Assembly (NCBI GenBank): GCA_039654915.1
Contig: CM077599.1
Location: 15,502,501 to 15,566,500, forward strand
Length of the DNA stretch: 64,000 bases
Source: Aquilaria yunnanensis
Lineage: Eukaryota; Streptophyta; Magnoliopsida; Malvales; Thymelaeaceae
Direction of reading: 5' to 3'
Position 1 is the stretch's first letter, and each line of letters begins with the position of its first letter. Below, one piece after another: positions 1 through 12,758 of the stretch. A program made the position numbers and the translations under genes. The notes under the pieces are model-generated. The model made no database searches and was not told the origin of the DNA. It saw only the letters and a program-made list of their open reading frames with translations.

Positions 1-1442
1 TGGATCCGGGGGAGGAATTGCCGATGACAGTCGAAAAAAGAAATTTTCCCGCCATACTTAAGTTGGAATGCCTTACTTTCACCCATACAAATAGGGCAAG
101 ACAATCGCCCATGTGTCATCCACCCTGATAGCATGCCATAAGCCGGGAAGTCATTTATGGTCCACATTAATGCTGCTCGCAGAATAAAATTCTGTTTCAA
201 TGACACATCCCATGTTTCGACGCCATCAAACCACAGATGCCGTAGCTCGTCAATGAGAGGTTGTAGATAAACATCAATCTTATGATTTGGGCTACGTGGA
301 CCTGGAATCAACAACGAAAGGAACATGTAGGGTTTTTTCATGCACATCCAAGGGGGCAAATTATACGGAATGACGATCACAGGCCAACAAGAGTATTGTT
401 TCCCAGATGGTCCAAAAGGTGTAAATCCATCGGCACACAAACCCAATCTGACGTTTCGTGGTTCCGAAGCAAACCATGGGTAGGTCTGATCAAAATGTTT
501 CCAAGCTTCACCATCTGATGGATGTTTTAACACACCCGGGACCTGTGTTTGCTCCTTATGCCACCTCATCTGCTCAACTGTTGCCAATGACGCAAATAAG
601 CGTTGCAGACGAGGGCTTAGTGGTAAATAATGCATGGTTTTCCTCGGTCGATCTTTACCACGACCTCCTTTTTTTGGCTTATATCTCTCAGACCCACAGT
701 ACTTACAAATACGATTGATACTGTCATCTTTCCAGAACAACATACAATCATTCACACAGACATCAATATTTTCGTGAGACAGACTCAACTAGGAAACTAA
801 TTTCTTAGTTTCATACCAATTTGATGGCATCTTACTATCTGTTGGTTGGGTCTCCTTCATTAGTTGGGCAACGCCATTAAAGCATCATCGTGACATGTGA
901 TACTTAGACTTAAGGTTGAGAAGGCGGACAGCAGCAGATAACTCAGAATGACTTTCGCACCCATCTCATAAAGGAGTTGACGCTGAATTCAACTGATTAA
1001 AAAAATTTTGAGCACTTTCATTCGGCTCCACAACATTGTCTTCCGGAAATTGATTGTAACTAGGGCCAACGGCATCTAATACCATCCTTTCATATGGATT
1101 CGTCGACGAACACCCCTGGTCAAACTCTGTAAACCCACCCACACCTGGAGCCGTATCTGATGATTCATTAAATGGCTCACCATGTGCGGTCCAATTCAAG
1201 TAAAAAGGCGTAAACCCCCATTTGTACAGATGAACTCTGACCTCATCAGCCTGATTAAACCGCAAATTCTTACACTTCCGACAAGGACAGCGAATGCAGA
1301 ACCCGCTCATAGTTTCAGGGTGGGATACAGCAAATGATATAAATTCTTCCACCCCGAACTCCCACTGTTGTGTGTAACCAGTTCGGCGAGGCAAGAAACG
1401 GTTACTGTACATCCAACTACGGGCGGATTCCATTACACACAA
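1..1442 (-). pseudogene. CACTA transposase (TNP2/Transposase_21 type), decayed and partial
   Basis: Read on the minus strand. The first part (from the Met near 1433, MESARSWMYSNR) matches the transposase-associated N-terminal domain: the RSWMY motif, the cysteine pairs CIRCPCRKCKN, then HLYKWGF and NWTAHGE. The same frame continues into the Transposase_21 domain with CKYCG, a PRKTMHYLPLSPRLQRLF block, EPRNVRLGLCADGFTPFG, YNLPPWMCMKKPYMFLSLL, LMWTINDFPAYGMLSGW and HGRLSCPICM, and runs off the window at base 1. In-frame stops lie at 966-968, 885-887 and 789-791. The first could fall in an intron between the two domains; the others suggest decay. The DDE catalytic region would lie further left and is not visible. 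Family assignment is firm; activity is doubtful. Confidence 0.88.
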
Positions 1443-4329
1443 AATCTGTTCGTAATGATAAACACCTCAATCTATTAAATGATATACGTACTCAAGTTTT
1501 AGGTTGAGTTACTAAAAATAACAAAAGTATGCTTCAATGTTTACCCTCTCAAGTTTACAGTATTTTTAGATAGACAAAGTTTATTATCAATAAAGTTGTT
1601 CTTATGATTAATGTACGTTCATCATTATTGTTCTTATTGTTCTTATTACTGTCATTGTTCTTAGTACTTAAATTCATAATTTTTAAAGAATATTTTATTA
1701 CAAAGCCAGGATTTACTAAGCTTTTAAGTACCTTGACTAAGCTATTTTATCTTAATAAGTTAAGCCATCAAGTTAAGTAAACTCATGTACAATATGATGA
1801 AGGGTAAGAACTGATAAGTTCAATTGAAGACAATAATTTAATCTTGTAGTTCGAACATAAAAGTTGGGGTAGGATTTGCACAATAAAATCCTTTCTAGTA
1901 ACCATTGGATAAGACCTTAGAATGTTTGAGCTCTCATTAAATCAGTATATATTTTGTTATATATACTGATCCTAAGTATTTAGGGTTTACAAGTTTAGGT
2001 ATATTGTGTTGGGTTTAAGTGTAGATGTATGGTATAAGGTAAAGGTTAGGGTTAGGAAGAAGTTTGCGTTAAAGTCATGTTTGGTACAATCAGGATACCT
2101 GGATTTCTTCGAATGACAGTGATAACTTCTCTTCAGTGGTCCTAATTAAGTGTTTGTTTTAATCTTTTCTCTATTGGTATCCAAATTCCTTTACGAGGTA
2201 TTTTTTCTGCATTATTATTGTCAGCTAACTATCCACATGGTTTTATTATAAGGAATAAAGTTTTATTATCAATACTATCTTATGACATAATATAACCATT
2301 TCTACTAAAGCACTCCAACTAAACCATAACTACACCTATTACCATGAACTTATTTAAATAATCATGCCATAAAATAATATACACAACGCACAAAGAAATT
2401 ACATATTGACTATAATACAGAAGACAAAATATGCACAGATAACAAATAATTAACATAAATTTCATATTCAAATCTAAAGCCACAGTGTTCAAACCATAGT
2501 GAGAAGTATTTCCGTTTTATTACCAATATTAGTAATTAAAACAATTTCCCTTAAAATCATCCCGTTCTCAAATATACACGAAAAGAATTATAAACTAACC
2601 TCGAACGACAGGAGAAACAATGAGTACTTCTTCACGCTAAACAGATGCAGGGAGGAACTGAAAAAGGGGGGAAAAATAACTTAATATACTGGTAATATAA
2701 GAAATTTCTTCAAATGAAACTAAGTATCATTAATGTACACGATCAATTTAAACAAAATACGGTACGGAGATTATTATTTGTTTCATTATAGTTATGTATA
2801 ACCGTCATGTCATTATCTTTTCTCTCTTAACGCATCATTTATTTTAACTTATGTATATCTGTTTTAAATTGAGACATTTTTTTATTAAATTTCAGATAAG
2901 GCCAACACATATTTTGTACATACCTAGTTTCCATCGTTGAGTATAGAATTTGACATATATATATATATATATATATGGGAATGAGTTTGAGTTTTTGGAA
3001 CTGGCTTTTTTTAATCGCTTATTAATATCAACTTTGTTTAACTTGTGAGATCATTATTTGAAACTAAAGTTGGTATTCTACCATATAATCTGTTCGATAG
3101 TTTTTTATTTCAGAAATGAGTTATTAAAAGTTCTAATGCAATAGTATATGGTTCAAGTGAACATTCCATAATTAAAAGTAGTTGAGTATATTCCTTTGGG
3201 TATTTTAAAAAGGGATCGAGTTTCATTTTAATTTTTCTTTATTTTTAAGTATTTTAATTTGTTAGTTCATTATTTTAAAAATGAATCATAAAGAGTTGCC
3301 ATAAAAAAGGGAACATAAAGAATAAACATAGTAGCATCCACTAATTGTTGCACTCAGACACAGTACCAAAAAAATGCTTATTATATTTACATAAACAAAT
3401 ATTAATAATACGTTAAATACATGAAATGCATTTACTTCTAATAAACTTTATCTATCTAAATAATTTATATCTTTCTCAATTTACTAATAATTTCTATATC
3501 TATAATGGATTTTAATATTTATAAACCAATACTTAATGCTTGTTGCAATATTAATATTAACTTGTTTAACATTTTATTCATTTTTCAATTACTTCAAAAA
3601 TAGAAGTATCATTTTTTTTATAAAGAAATTAGCAAATCTAATTTTTATTTTAAAAATTATTTTTCACCATATGAAAAAAATATAAATATTCTACAATATT
3701 TTGTCATTGGAAAATGTAAATATACTACCTAAACAAATCACTTAAATTTAATTTTTTCATAAATTCTAATTAATCCCGAAAATAACAAAAAATTGTAAAA
3801 AAATGCACATAAAAAAACAATTGTAATGGGTAACCTAAAAACTAAATCTCCAACCAAATGCAACACAAAATAACAAATATTGCACATATTTCAAACCAAA
3901 TTAACACAATATAATCCGAAAATACGTAATTATTAAGGAAAAAAATCAAAAAATCTGGAATAAATGCGGTTACCTCAAAAAAAAAAAAAAATATTAACTT
4001 CCTTGAAACACCTCCAAATCGCTTCAATCCTGCAATAAAAACCAACATCTTCAACCCATTATCAACCAAGAAGCTCAAATAGGGAGAAATACATAAAAAA
4101 AAAATCAAAATTCGCTGAAAAAAATAATTAACCTTCAGATCTAAAAAAACGACAGCAGATCGACGAATCTCCGACCTCAAAGAAGAAGTTTCCGGTCCCA
4201 ATCGACGCAAACAAGTGAATGTGTGTGATGTGTGAGCTAGGAATTAAGCGGAGGAGAGAGATACAGGAGAAAGAGAGAGAGACGAGACTAGAGGAAGAAG
4301 AAAGAAGAAGACGCCGCGACGCTGGGGCG

Positions 4330-4800
4330 GGGGGGGGGTGTTTTAAAAACATTCAACAAAACGCACCGTTTAACTAAAGTAAAAAAAAAAAAAAAAAAAC
4401 CTCACCAACTGCTGGAAGTTGGAATTTTACCAACGGCTAAGGCAGTTGGTAATTACCAACGGTTTGCAAGTTGGAAAAAAAAATGTAATTTTTTTTTAAG
4501 CACTCACCAACGCGTGCACGTTGGAAAATATTTACCAACGGCTAGCCGTTGGTAAATCACCCTTTTCAAAAAAAAAAAAATTTTTACCGGCTGCTGGGAA
4601 GTTGGAATTTTACCAACGGCTAAGACCGTTGGTAATTACCAACGGTTTGCACGTTGGAAAAATAAAAAAAAACTGCTAAATTTTTCTGAAACCATCACCA
4701 ACGCGTGCACGTTGGAAAATAATTACCAACGATTCTGCGCGTTGGTAAATACCAACGGCTACGCCGTTGGTAAATTAGCAGTTGGAAAAGTAGGTTTTTT
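4330..4800. repeat. CACTA subterminal palindromic repeats
   Basis: A dense array of the motif ACCAACGG and its complement CCGTTGGT, often as a palindrome such as ACCAACGGCTAGCCGTTGGT, broken by A/T runs. Such arrays sit inside CACTA termini and bind the element's own DNA-binding protein. The spacing is irregular, as in other CACTA elements. Unlike the rest of the element, the array is regular enough that most copies differ by only one or two bases. Confidence 0.8.
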
Positions 4801-4808
4801 TAATAGTG

Positions 4809-5623
4809 TCAAAATCACAATTCAAAACCATATTTGGAAATGTGGGAGGTAGATCAATGAGCTGAGGCAAACGGTGAGGAAAAGCAGACGGTGAATGGTG
4901 AAGAGCGGACTGAGGGGCCGCAGAAGCAAGGTGGACCAAGGATCGAGGAGGTGATTAATAGCGAACAATGATGGAGAACAAGCGACGGCAGACGTCGAAG
5001 AATGATGATGTGAGTGTGAGGAGAGAGGCTGGTGAGGGAGCATGGTAGAGGGAGGTAAGTAAGGGAGCATGATGGGCAAAGGCGAGTAAGGGAGCATGGC
5101 GAACGTAGGTGAAGAAGAACGGCAACCCAACGGCCTAGGAGAAGGCAAGGCGATGACGACACAAAGGGAACAACAGCGAGGCTATGGAGGGAGAAGATGA
5201 GAGATGAAAGGCTGAGGATTTGAGAGATAAGAGATCAGAGGGAGAAGCGGCAGTTTGGTGGAAGGGATGAAATGCAAGAGGTAAGGGTAGAGATAAATTA
5301 GGGTTAAGTTGGGTCTGGGATATATATATATGTATATATTGAAAGGTAAGATATTAAAAATACTTAAAAGCAATTATTAGTTTTCTTGTAAAATATATCC
5401 AATTTCTAAAAAATTAATTAAAATTAATTTTTTAATATATGGTATTTTTAATTTATATATCATATACATATTTATATCTCATATATATAATATATGTAGA
5501 CACAAAAATATATCTACACACACATGCGCACACACACACACACACACAAATATATTATTATTATTATTAACAAAATATTTGTATACATACAAATTTACTT
5601 TCTAAAATTGTAAAATAAATATG

Positions 5624-5685
<62 letters not shown>

Positions 5686-6338
5686 GCCTATGTGTGTGTA
5701 TATATAAATATATGGGTTAGGGCCTTTTATATTGGTTGCCGAATGGATATTTTATTATATGATTATTATACATCATATTTATGATATACCTACTTTCAAC
5801 AATAAGATCTTAGAAACACTTAAAAGTAATTATTAAATTTATTGTAAAATATTTTCAATTTACAAAAAATTAATTGACATTAATTTTTTATTATATGATA
5901 TTTTTAATTATCATACCATATACATTTTTATATATCATATATATGATATATGTACACACATACACACACAAGAATATTATTATTATTATTATTATTATTA
6001 TTTATAAAAAAATATTTTCAGAATACTATTTTACTTTATAAAATCGTAAAATTTATTAGTTTCCAACGGCCTTTGGTTGGAAAACTCAACCTTCATGTTG
6101 ACAATTTTCCAACAACCTTTACATTGGAAATGTGGCCATTGATTCTTGTAAGAATTTGGAAATGACAACTTCCACCTTAGAAATTTTCCAATTGCTTGAC
6201 TGTTGTCTTCAAAATTTTCAATACGAAGGCCGTTGGGAAATGGTTTTCATTATTTCTAATGGCTCTTTATGTTGGAAATTTCCAACAGCTGGACCATTGG
6301 AAATTTGATTGCTAGGAAAAAGAGTTTTTATAGTAGTG
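4809..6338 (-). mobile_element. Second CACTA element, terminal part
   Basis: The plus strand at 6321-6338 ends TTTTTATAGTAGTG, so read from the other strand the element begins CACTACTATAAAAACTC, a canonical CACTA end. Inside it, 6060-6310 carries subterminal repeats of a diverged type (CCAACGGCC, GGCCGTTGG, and TTGGAAA spacers). Inward lie microsatellites and a GC-richer purine tract at 4850-5290. The left limit is the end of the other CACTA element at 4808, so the first element may have inserted into this one, with the rest lying left of the window. No transposase is visible. The ORF-like stretch at 4822-5162 has no recognisable domain. Confidence 0.6.
5519..5690. repeat. CA, AT and TATG microsatellites
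   Basis: Consecutive simple repeats: (CA)n at about 5519-5548, (TTA)n near 5553-5570, (AT)n at about 5624-5649 and (TATG)n at about 5650-5684. A similar (CA)n-(TTA)n pair recurs at 5955-6000, inside a wider direct duplication of the AT-rich text at 5340-5720 and 5800-6010. Confidence 0.9.
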
Positions 6339-6658
6339 TGATTACCAATGGCTTGCTATTAATAGTTTCGTGCTAGTAATTTCAATACCACTAATGTGAG
6401 ATTGTTGATAATGCCATTTGTAAATAGCCTTTTTTTTTTATTAATGATTAAGTTATCACAAACAATAGCAATTGTAAGAGTATGATAACAATAGGAATAT
6501 AATGTAAATAAAGCTCATAATAATGTGGGAAAAGTTGATAATAATTAGGCGAAGAGAGAGATTAGTAATTGATTAGATGGACAATATTGTGTCCGTAAAT
6601 TAATTTATAAAGTATTTATAGAATTCTGGCCATGGGACTAGCTAGTCATATATAGTTA

Positions 6659-8163
6659 GGCCAAATTATACATTTGGCCCCTGAACTTACCCAACTTACG
6701 CGAGTTGATCCACAACTCAATACTCAGTAAATATAAATCCATAAACTTTGAGAAACTATGTGAGTTAGTCCATTAGCTCAGATATATTGATAAGAAAATT
6801 GTAAAAGTCCTATTGAACTCTTTTATTCTGGCACATGAAGTACTTTTAGTTTAAAATCATTTAAATAAATTATCTCCTTTACCTAGGGATGAAAGTTCTA
6901 GTTGTAAGATCAGGTTTGAGTTGAAACCTGATTTTTATAGCATATCTCTAACCCTATCCTGACCCTATTCTAGTCATAACCCAGACTGACCCTAAATCCT
7001 ACTATTTTATTTTGTGATGTTTTGATTGGTTTCTATCAATATTTATTTTTTGGAAAATGTGCCTAGAATCATTAGAATAAATTATAGCAATAATAGTAGA
7101 AACGAACTAGAAGGGGGGCTCGTAGTCTGCTATAGGTCAAGCAAATATGTATGGATTAATCAAATATACATATTTGTTATAGTACTAATATTATAAATAA
7201 CAGAAGTAGTAAATAAAAATTATGAGTGATTTCTAAAAACTAATTAATGATTAATTCAAAGCATTGAAAAATTGATTTGGTAAATATAAAATCAAAAACT
7301 CGGAATTTCTAATACGCCAAGGGAAAGTTTGATCCCGCTCCATTTCTTGTTTACCAAATTTAAGATATTTAAAAAGCAAGAATTAATTGTTTTTTATGTC
7401 GGGCTTTTGATTTTATGTCACATATTTTATATTTAAATATCTTGAATTTAGTAAACAAGAAATGAAGCGAGATCAAACTTTCCCTTGGCGTATTAGAAAT
7501 GTTGGGTCTTTAATTTTATGTCACATATTTTATATTTACCAAATCAATTTTTCAATGCTTTGAATTAATCATTAATTAATTTTTAGAAATCATTCATAAC
7601 TTTTATTTATTACTTCTTTTATTTATAATATTAGTATTATAACAAATATGTACATTTGATTGACCCATACATATTTGCTTAACCTATAGCGGACTATGAG
7701 CCCCTTTCTAGTTCATTTCTACAACACTATTATTGCAATAATTTGTTCTAATGATTCTAGACACATTTTCCAAAAAACAAATATCGATGGAAATCAATCA
7801 GAACATCACAAAATAAAACAGTAGGATTTAGGGTCAGTTTAGGTTTGACTAGAATAGGGTTGGGATAGGGTTTGGGATATGCTATAAAAATCAGTTTTCA
7901 GCCTAAACCTGATATTACAACCCGAACTTTTATCCTTAGGTAAAAAAGATAATTTATTTGAATGATTTTAAATTAAGAGTACTTTATATGCTAGAATAAA
8001 AGAGATTAAGAGGACTTTTATAATTTTTCCATCAATATGTCTAAGCTAATGGACTAACTCACATAGTTTTTCAAAGTTTAGGGAGTAATATTTACTGAGT
8101 ATTGAGTTGTGGACCAACTTGGACAAGTTGGTTAAGTTCAGGGGCCAAATGTATAGTTTGGCC
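6659..8163. mobile_element. Foldback MULE-type element with arms along its whole length
   Basis: The left end begins GGCCAAATTATACATTTGGC and the right end is its reverse complement with one mismatch. The inverted similarity runs almost to the centre near 7410: the block around 7310-7350, containing CGCCAAGGGAAAGTTTGATC, returns inverted at 7465-7495. Each arm is therefore about 720 bp with a short spacer. The flanks are TATATAGTTA at 6649-6658 and TATATAGTTA at 8164-8173, a perfect 10-bp target site duplication. A 9-11 bp duplication with very long inverted repeats is the hallmark of Mutator-like elements. No open reading frame of note lies inside, so it is non-autonomous. A transcript would fold into one long hairpin. 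Confidence 0.9.
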
Positions 8164-8173
8164 TATATAGTTA

Positions 8174-11100
8174 TAATGAGGTTTCGATGACCCACATGTT
8201 GTTGTGGGGACTTAATTCAATAAATTTTACAATAAAATAAATTTTTATTATAAGTAATTAACAAATTTTCACCCATAAATTTACATTGATTAACTAAAAT
8301 CTTTCTTGATTTTAATTTTGAGTTGGGTTCTTTTTACATTATACTCCTATAATTAAAATGATTAATTATGATCGAAACATAACACCAAAAAAAAAAAATT
8401 TGTATGTGCTTTGAATCTATATATATTTTCTTTGTTATTAAAAAAAATTACTAAAATTTTTCATCTTCTATTAATTCAAAATCAAATTTTTAACATAAAA
8501 AAATTATCTAGAAAATTTTACTTTAAATTTTAGCAATTATTGAAAAAATTATTTTAGTAAACTATAAACCTTAAAGTAAATAATTGATGCTACAAAATTC
8601 AATCATCAATAATGAAAAAATGACCAAAACACAAAACTGTATTTGACTTATGTTAATCAATTAATGGTTTCATTTCAGAAAATAGGTAAATTATAATGAT
8701 TAAAGTTTCATTTTAGAAAGCAATAATATAGAAATATTAGTTAAAAAAAGTTCAAAAATAATAATAAAGAAAGATATTAAAAAAAATATGGACCAAAATA
8801 AAAACTAAAAAAAAATTATGTATTAAAGGTTTAATAATTGATTGAATAAAGTCAAAAAATGATTTAACTAAAAAATAAACAAGCTATGGTGACTAATGTT
8901 TTAGTTTAAAAGATAGTATATAAAAAATCACAAAAATAGTTTGGGAACCAAGAGAGCAAATAGAAAAAATCTAGTTCAATAGGTATAAATTTGGGGACCA
9001 AAATTTAACACGGATAGAACTTTGGGACTAACTTCAAAAATAATGAAAATTCAAGGATTGAAATTGAGTTTTGAGATCAAACTTAAAAAAAAGTTGAAAG
9101 CATCCAAGAAAATGGGGGGGGGGGGGGAAGACACTATTAATGTACAATGAAATTTACCATAGATTAATAATACAAACACTAGTCTTTTCTAGAAGTAAGC
9201 GAAGTATGTGAAGATCCGTGTAATAATGCAAGTCATTTATGGAACAATATAAAAAAATAAGACATACTTTGACATTAAATAAAATCTGAGTATAGATAAT
9301 TGTAAACAGACAAAATAGCTAAATGAAGATGTATTTACACTGATCATTATAATTTGCCCATTTTTGGGCTGGTTTTGTTGTTTTTTTTAATACAACCCTA
9401 GTTTTTTTTTTGTTTTATAAATACAAAGAGAGAAATAATTGACTTAATAAAGATAAAAAATGGTTTAACTAAAAAATAAACAAATTATGGTCACTAATGT
9501 GTTACTTTAAAAGATAGTACATAAAACAACAAAAACAAATTTGGGGATCAAAAGTGCAAATAGAAGATCTAATTAAAAGGACCAAAATGTAACATGGATG
9601 TACTTCGGGGACTAAAATGGCAACCTTATAAAGTTAGTGACTGAAACTATCTTTTTACCGAAATAAAAGTCAGACAGACTAAAACTAGACAAATTTCAAC
9701 ATTGGCCCTCAAAAAGGCGAGCGGCTTGCGAAAAGAGGATCAAATTAAAAAAATAGAAAATTGCATCCGAAAAAAAGGACAAAAGCAACAAAAAAAAAAA
9801 AATACTTTTCATCTACAGTAATTATTGTAGATGAACAGTAAAACCCTTTCTTCTTTAGAAAATAGTACGAAGTATATGGAGGCCATGCATTGCGGTTGTT
9901 CATATGATTATTGCATAAATTTGTGGAAATATATAAAAACTTGATATAACAAAAAAAATATGCTTTCATGTTTCAGTTATTGTAATTTTAGAATAAAATA
10001 ATGTTCACATCTTGCTAAATGGAGGTTGGATTAAAAAATGCTACTACAAAAAAAATAAGAAAAACAAATCATGGTTACCAATATTTTGCTTCAGAAGACA
10101 ATAAAAAAATGATAAAAAAATCAGAGACCAAGAGAACAAATTAAGAGGTTTTGTGACCCACACATTGTTGTGGATATTTTTTGTAATAAATTTTAATAAT
10201 AACAGTGTGACACATAACATGTTATATACTTCAAAATAATGCATATTTAGTTTGTTAACTGAAAACAATTCAATAAAAATTTTCATCTTCTATTAACACA
10301 AATTCTAATTTTTAATATCAATGAAAAATTTATCTACAAAAATTTACTCTCAAATTTAACAATTATGGATCAAATTGCTTTATTAAACTATAGAGCTTGA
10401 AATAAATAATTGATGCTACAGATCTTAATAATCAATAATGAAAGAAAAATGATAGAAATAATGATTAAAGCTTTATTTAGAAAAGAACAATAAAGAAAAT
10501 CAATAAAAAAAGTTAGGATCAAGACAAAAAAAGAAGGAAAAAATTTAGGCATTAAGAATTTAACAATTGGCTTAATGAAGATAAAAATGGTTTAACTAAA
10601 AAATAAACAAATTTTAACTAGAAAATAAACAAATTATAGTCACCAATATTTTACTTTAGAAGATAGTACATAAAAAATAACAAGAAGAAATACTTGGGGC
10701 CAAGAAAAGAAATAGAAGATTTAATTAAATAGTTATAAAATTCAAAGACTAAAATGTAACATGGACGTAATTTAGGTCCAAAAAATAAAAAATGAGAAAG
10801 TTAGGGAAAGAAATCTGGTTTTAATCGAAAAAAAAAAGTGAGACAGACAGAAATCGGGAAAATTTTAACCTAGGCCCTTATAAAGGCAAGCGTCTTACGA
10901 AATGAGATAAAACTAAAAAAACAGCAAATTATATCATAAAAAAAGCAAAAATAAAAAATAAAGTCGAAAGTAAAAAAAAAAAAAAAAGACTACTAAACCA
11001 TGACCCAAAATCAACTGGGTTCAACTAACTCAAAACTGAGTTACTATTCATCCAACAATACCAATGTTGATATTTAGAAGTATAGTATAATAATTATATA

Positions 11101-11900
11101 CGATATACTTTGTTTAGGCGTAGTTTGTAAATTGTAAAACTTTGGTGAGAACTGAGAAATGCTTTGTAGTCTTCAGCTTTTCTGTCAAACTGTGGTATAT
11201 ATTCATGAAAGTTGGATCAGAATGGGAAAAGTGACCAATTTAACATCTAAATATTGGATGCTGAGTTTTCTTAAGGAATAATAAAATAATTGCAAAACGA
11301 GATTTTTATATTAGTCCTACACACTGGTAAAAATCAAAATCAACCGTAATGTATAAGACATCCATAAGACTCCAAATGAAGGCCCCAGTCATAATTTTTT
11401 TTTCAATTAATTTCCATACAGGCTACGTGTACTACGGAATCATGTACCTATAGTCAAAAAATTTTTTACTAGCTATGCGTATTGTTATCAAGGACGACAA
11501 ATTAAAAGTTAGACAATCATAATTGAAATCTTTGTTAATTAGTAGGATAATTTAAACAAATGACGTAACATATGATTAAAACTGGATATGCCTATGAACA
11601 TGATCTATAATCATATTCTTAGTATCACGATTCAGGTCATTATGGAAAATAATAACCACCAACTCCTTAGATCAAGATTTTTATATATGTAAGGTTTTGT
11701 TTGGAAACGACTGAATTTTTAGAAATTGGAAAAATCATCCAACAGAAGCTTTTAATAATGATAAAGGTCTGGAAAACTATCACAACTGATAATAATTTAT
11801 TCTAATATCTAATATGAATTTCAGACGCTATTCACATAATAGCATAATGATCCACTTACCTTAATGCAAGGTTGTTGGGGTCAATTGAGATTCTCGGGAT
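8174..11900. repeat. AT-rich degenerate direct repeats, no gene seen
   Basis: At least two long direct copies of the same AT-rich text: about 8185-9110 and 10150-10990, with a shorter one at about 9420-9760. Shared landmarks are a GACCCACA..TTGTTGTGG block (8190, 10157), TTTTCATCTTCTATTAA (8459, 10279), AATAATTGATGCTACA (8580, 10407), GGTTTAACTAAAAAATAAAC (9462, 10591) and a block about AGACAGACnnAAA...GGCCCT...AAGGC (9672, 10845). No coding signal or TIR was found. From 11000 to 11900 I see only unique AT-rich DNA. Confidence 0.6.
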
Positions 11901-12071
11901 AATATTGGCAAAAGAGAGAAAAAAAAAAGAAAAGAAAGGAGGCTTGATAATATTATAATGCACTTCAATTATTAATTAACAAAACAAAAGTATACTATAT
12001 GACATTCAAATGAAAGAATACTAATACTGCCGGGAGCTAGCTATATGTTGTGGTATGATTAACTGGACGGA

Positions 12072-12758
12072 TCATCGGAGGGAGCCGGGATCGGGAGAGG
12101 CACAAAATAATTCCTCCCAAATCTCCGTAAAAGCCTCCACGATGACGCCGTGATACTTCCGGGAGTTGAGAGAAAGAAAGCACTGGAGGAGCTCCTCCAG
12201 CTCCTCCGCCTCGAACATCTCCTTCTCCATGATCATCTCCAGCATCGACCTCTTGAAATCCTCGTACGGATCCTCCGACGTCTTCACCACCGCCACGCTC
12301 CCCATCACCTTCCTCTCCACTGCTCCCACCGTCATCGGCATCCTTTCCTTCCACCCTTCCCGCCTAATCTTCCTCATCTTCTTTATTCTCCTCCTCTTGC
12401 TCTCCAAGCTCGGGAACTCCAGAGACGAGTCGTCGGAGAAGCTTCTCGAGGGAGATATCAACATCTCCGTCTCTTCCAGTATCCTTACCTTTGCTTTATT
12501 CGCTTCCCGGTCGGGCGGTAGTCTGCCCCGGCAGCCGCATCCGACGGAGACCACCGAGACCGGCGTGGAGGGCGGAGGAGAGGGGATGCGCGGGAAGGCG
12601 ATGTCGGCTACTTTAGGGTTGACCGGAGAATGGCGGTAAACACTTGCGGCCGGGCGAGGAGTTTCTGCCAAAGTTGAGAGGTGTTTGGATCGACAGAACT
12701 GGAAAGGTAGGACGCTGGAGAGCCTCAGCTTCAGGTTTAGCTTCAAAGGCTTGGTCAT
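12072..12758 (-). CDS. OFP: OVATE family protein (transcriptional repressor), intronless
   Basis: A single-exon protein of 228 residues. The C-terminal OVATE domain spans about residues 154-217, with the diagnostic SEDPYEDFKRSMLEMI, the acidic helix EAEELEELLQCFLSLN and the closing HGVIVEAFTEIW. The N-terminal half is basic and low in complexity, with KRRRIKKMRKIRR at 121-133 as a likely nuclear localisation signal. Plant OVATE proteins are small, usually intronless nuclear repressors that bind homeodomain (KNOX/BELL) and TRM partners and shape organ growth and secondary walls. The length and intronless structure fit the family, and the short form resembles the Arabidopsis OFP6-8 group. The Met at 12758 gives the conserved MTKPLKL-type start. 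The GC content is clearly higher than the surroundings, as expected for a real gene. Confidence 0.9.
   Translation of the reverse strand: MTKPLKLNLKLRLSSVLPFQFCRSKHLSTLAETPRPAASVYRHSPVNPKVADIAFPRIPSPPPSTPVSVVSVGCGCRGRLPPDREANKAKVRILEETEMLISPSRSFSDDSSLEFPSLESKRRRIKKMRKIRREGWKERMPMTVGAVERKVMGSVAVVKTSEDPYEDFKRSMLEMIMEKEMFEAEELEELLQCFLSLNSRKYHGVIVEAFTEIWEELFCASPDPGSLR

Larger units (their letters stand above)
1..4808 (-). mobile_element. CACTA (En/Spm) transposon, 5' part, runs off the left edge
   Basis: The plus strand at 4802-4808 reads AATAGTG, so on the minus strand the element begins CACTATTAAAAAAACC, a typical CACTA terminus. Just inside it, at about 4400-4790, lie subterminal repeats built on the palindrome TTACCAACGG / CCGTTGGTAA, about ten copies in alternating orientation; these are the usual transposase-binding array of this superfamily. 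A transposase reading frame on the same strand follows at 1-1442. The region 1500-4100 is AT-rich and shows no recognisable coding sequence; 3842-4352 probably holds the leader. The three bases beyond the end are TCA, but the partner target site lies outside the window. That this is a CACTA element is seen directly; its full length is unknown. Confidence 0.85.

Noticed and set aside
2030..2065. Telomere-like AGGGTTAGGG phrase
   Set aside because: Only one or two TTAGGG-like units, no TTTAGGG array; chance in AT-rich DNA.
4822..5162. Two overlapping Pro/Ser/Leu-rich minus-strand frames
   Set aside because: GA-rich CACTA interior read in the CT sense; no domain recognised, and the frame is not conserved in the similar block at 14.7-14.9 kb.
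12150..12639. Plus-strand open frames over the OVATE gene
   Set aside because: Antisense shadows of the GC-rich OVATE coding sequence.
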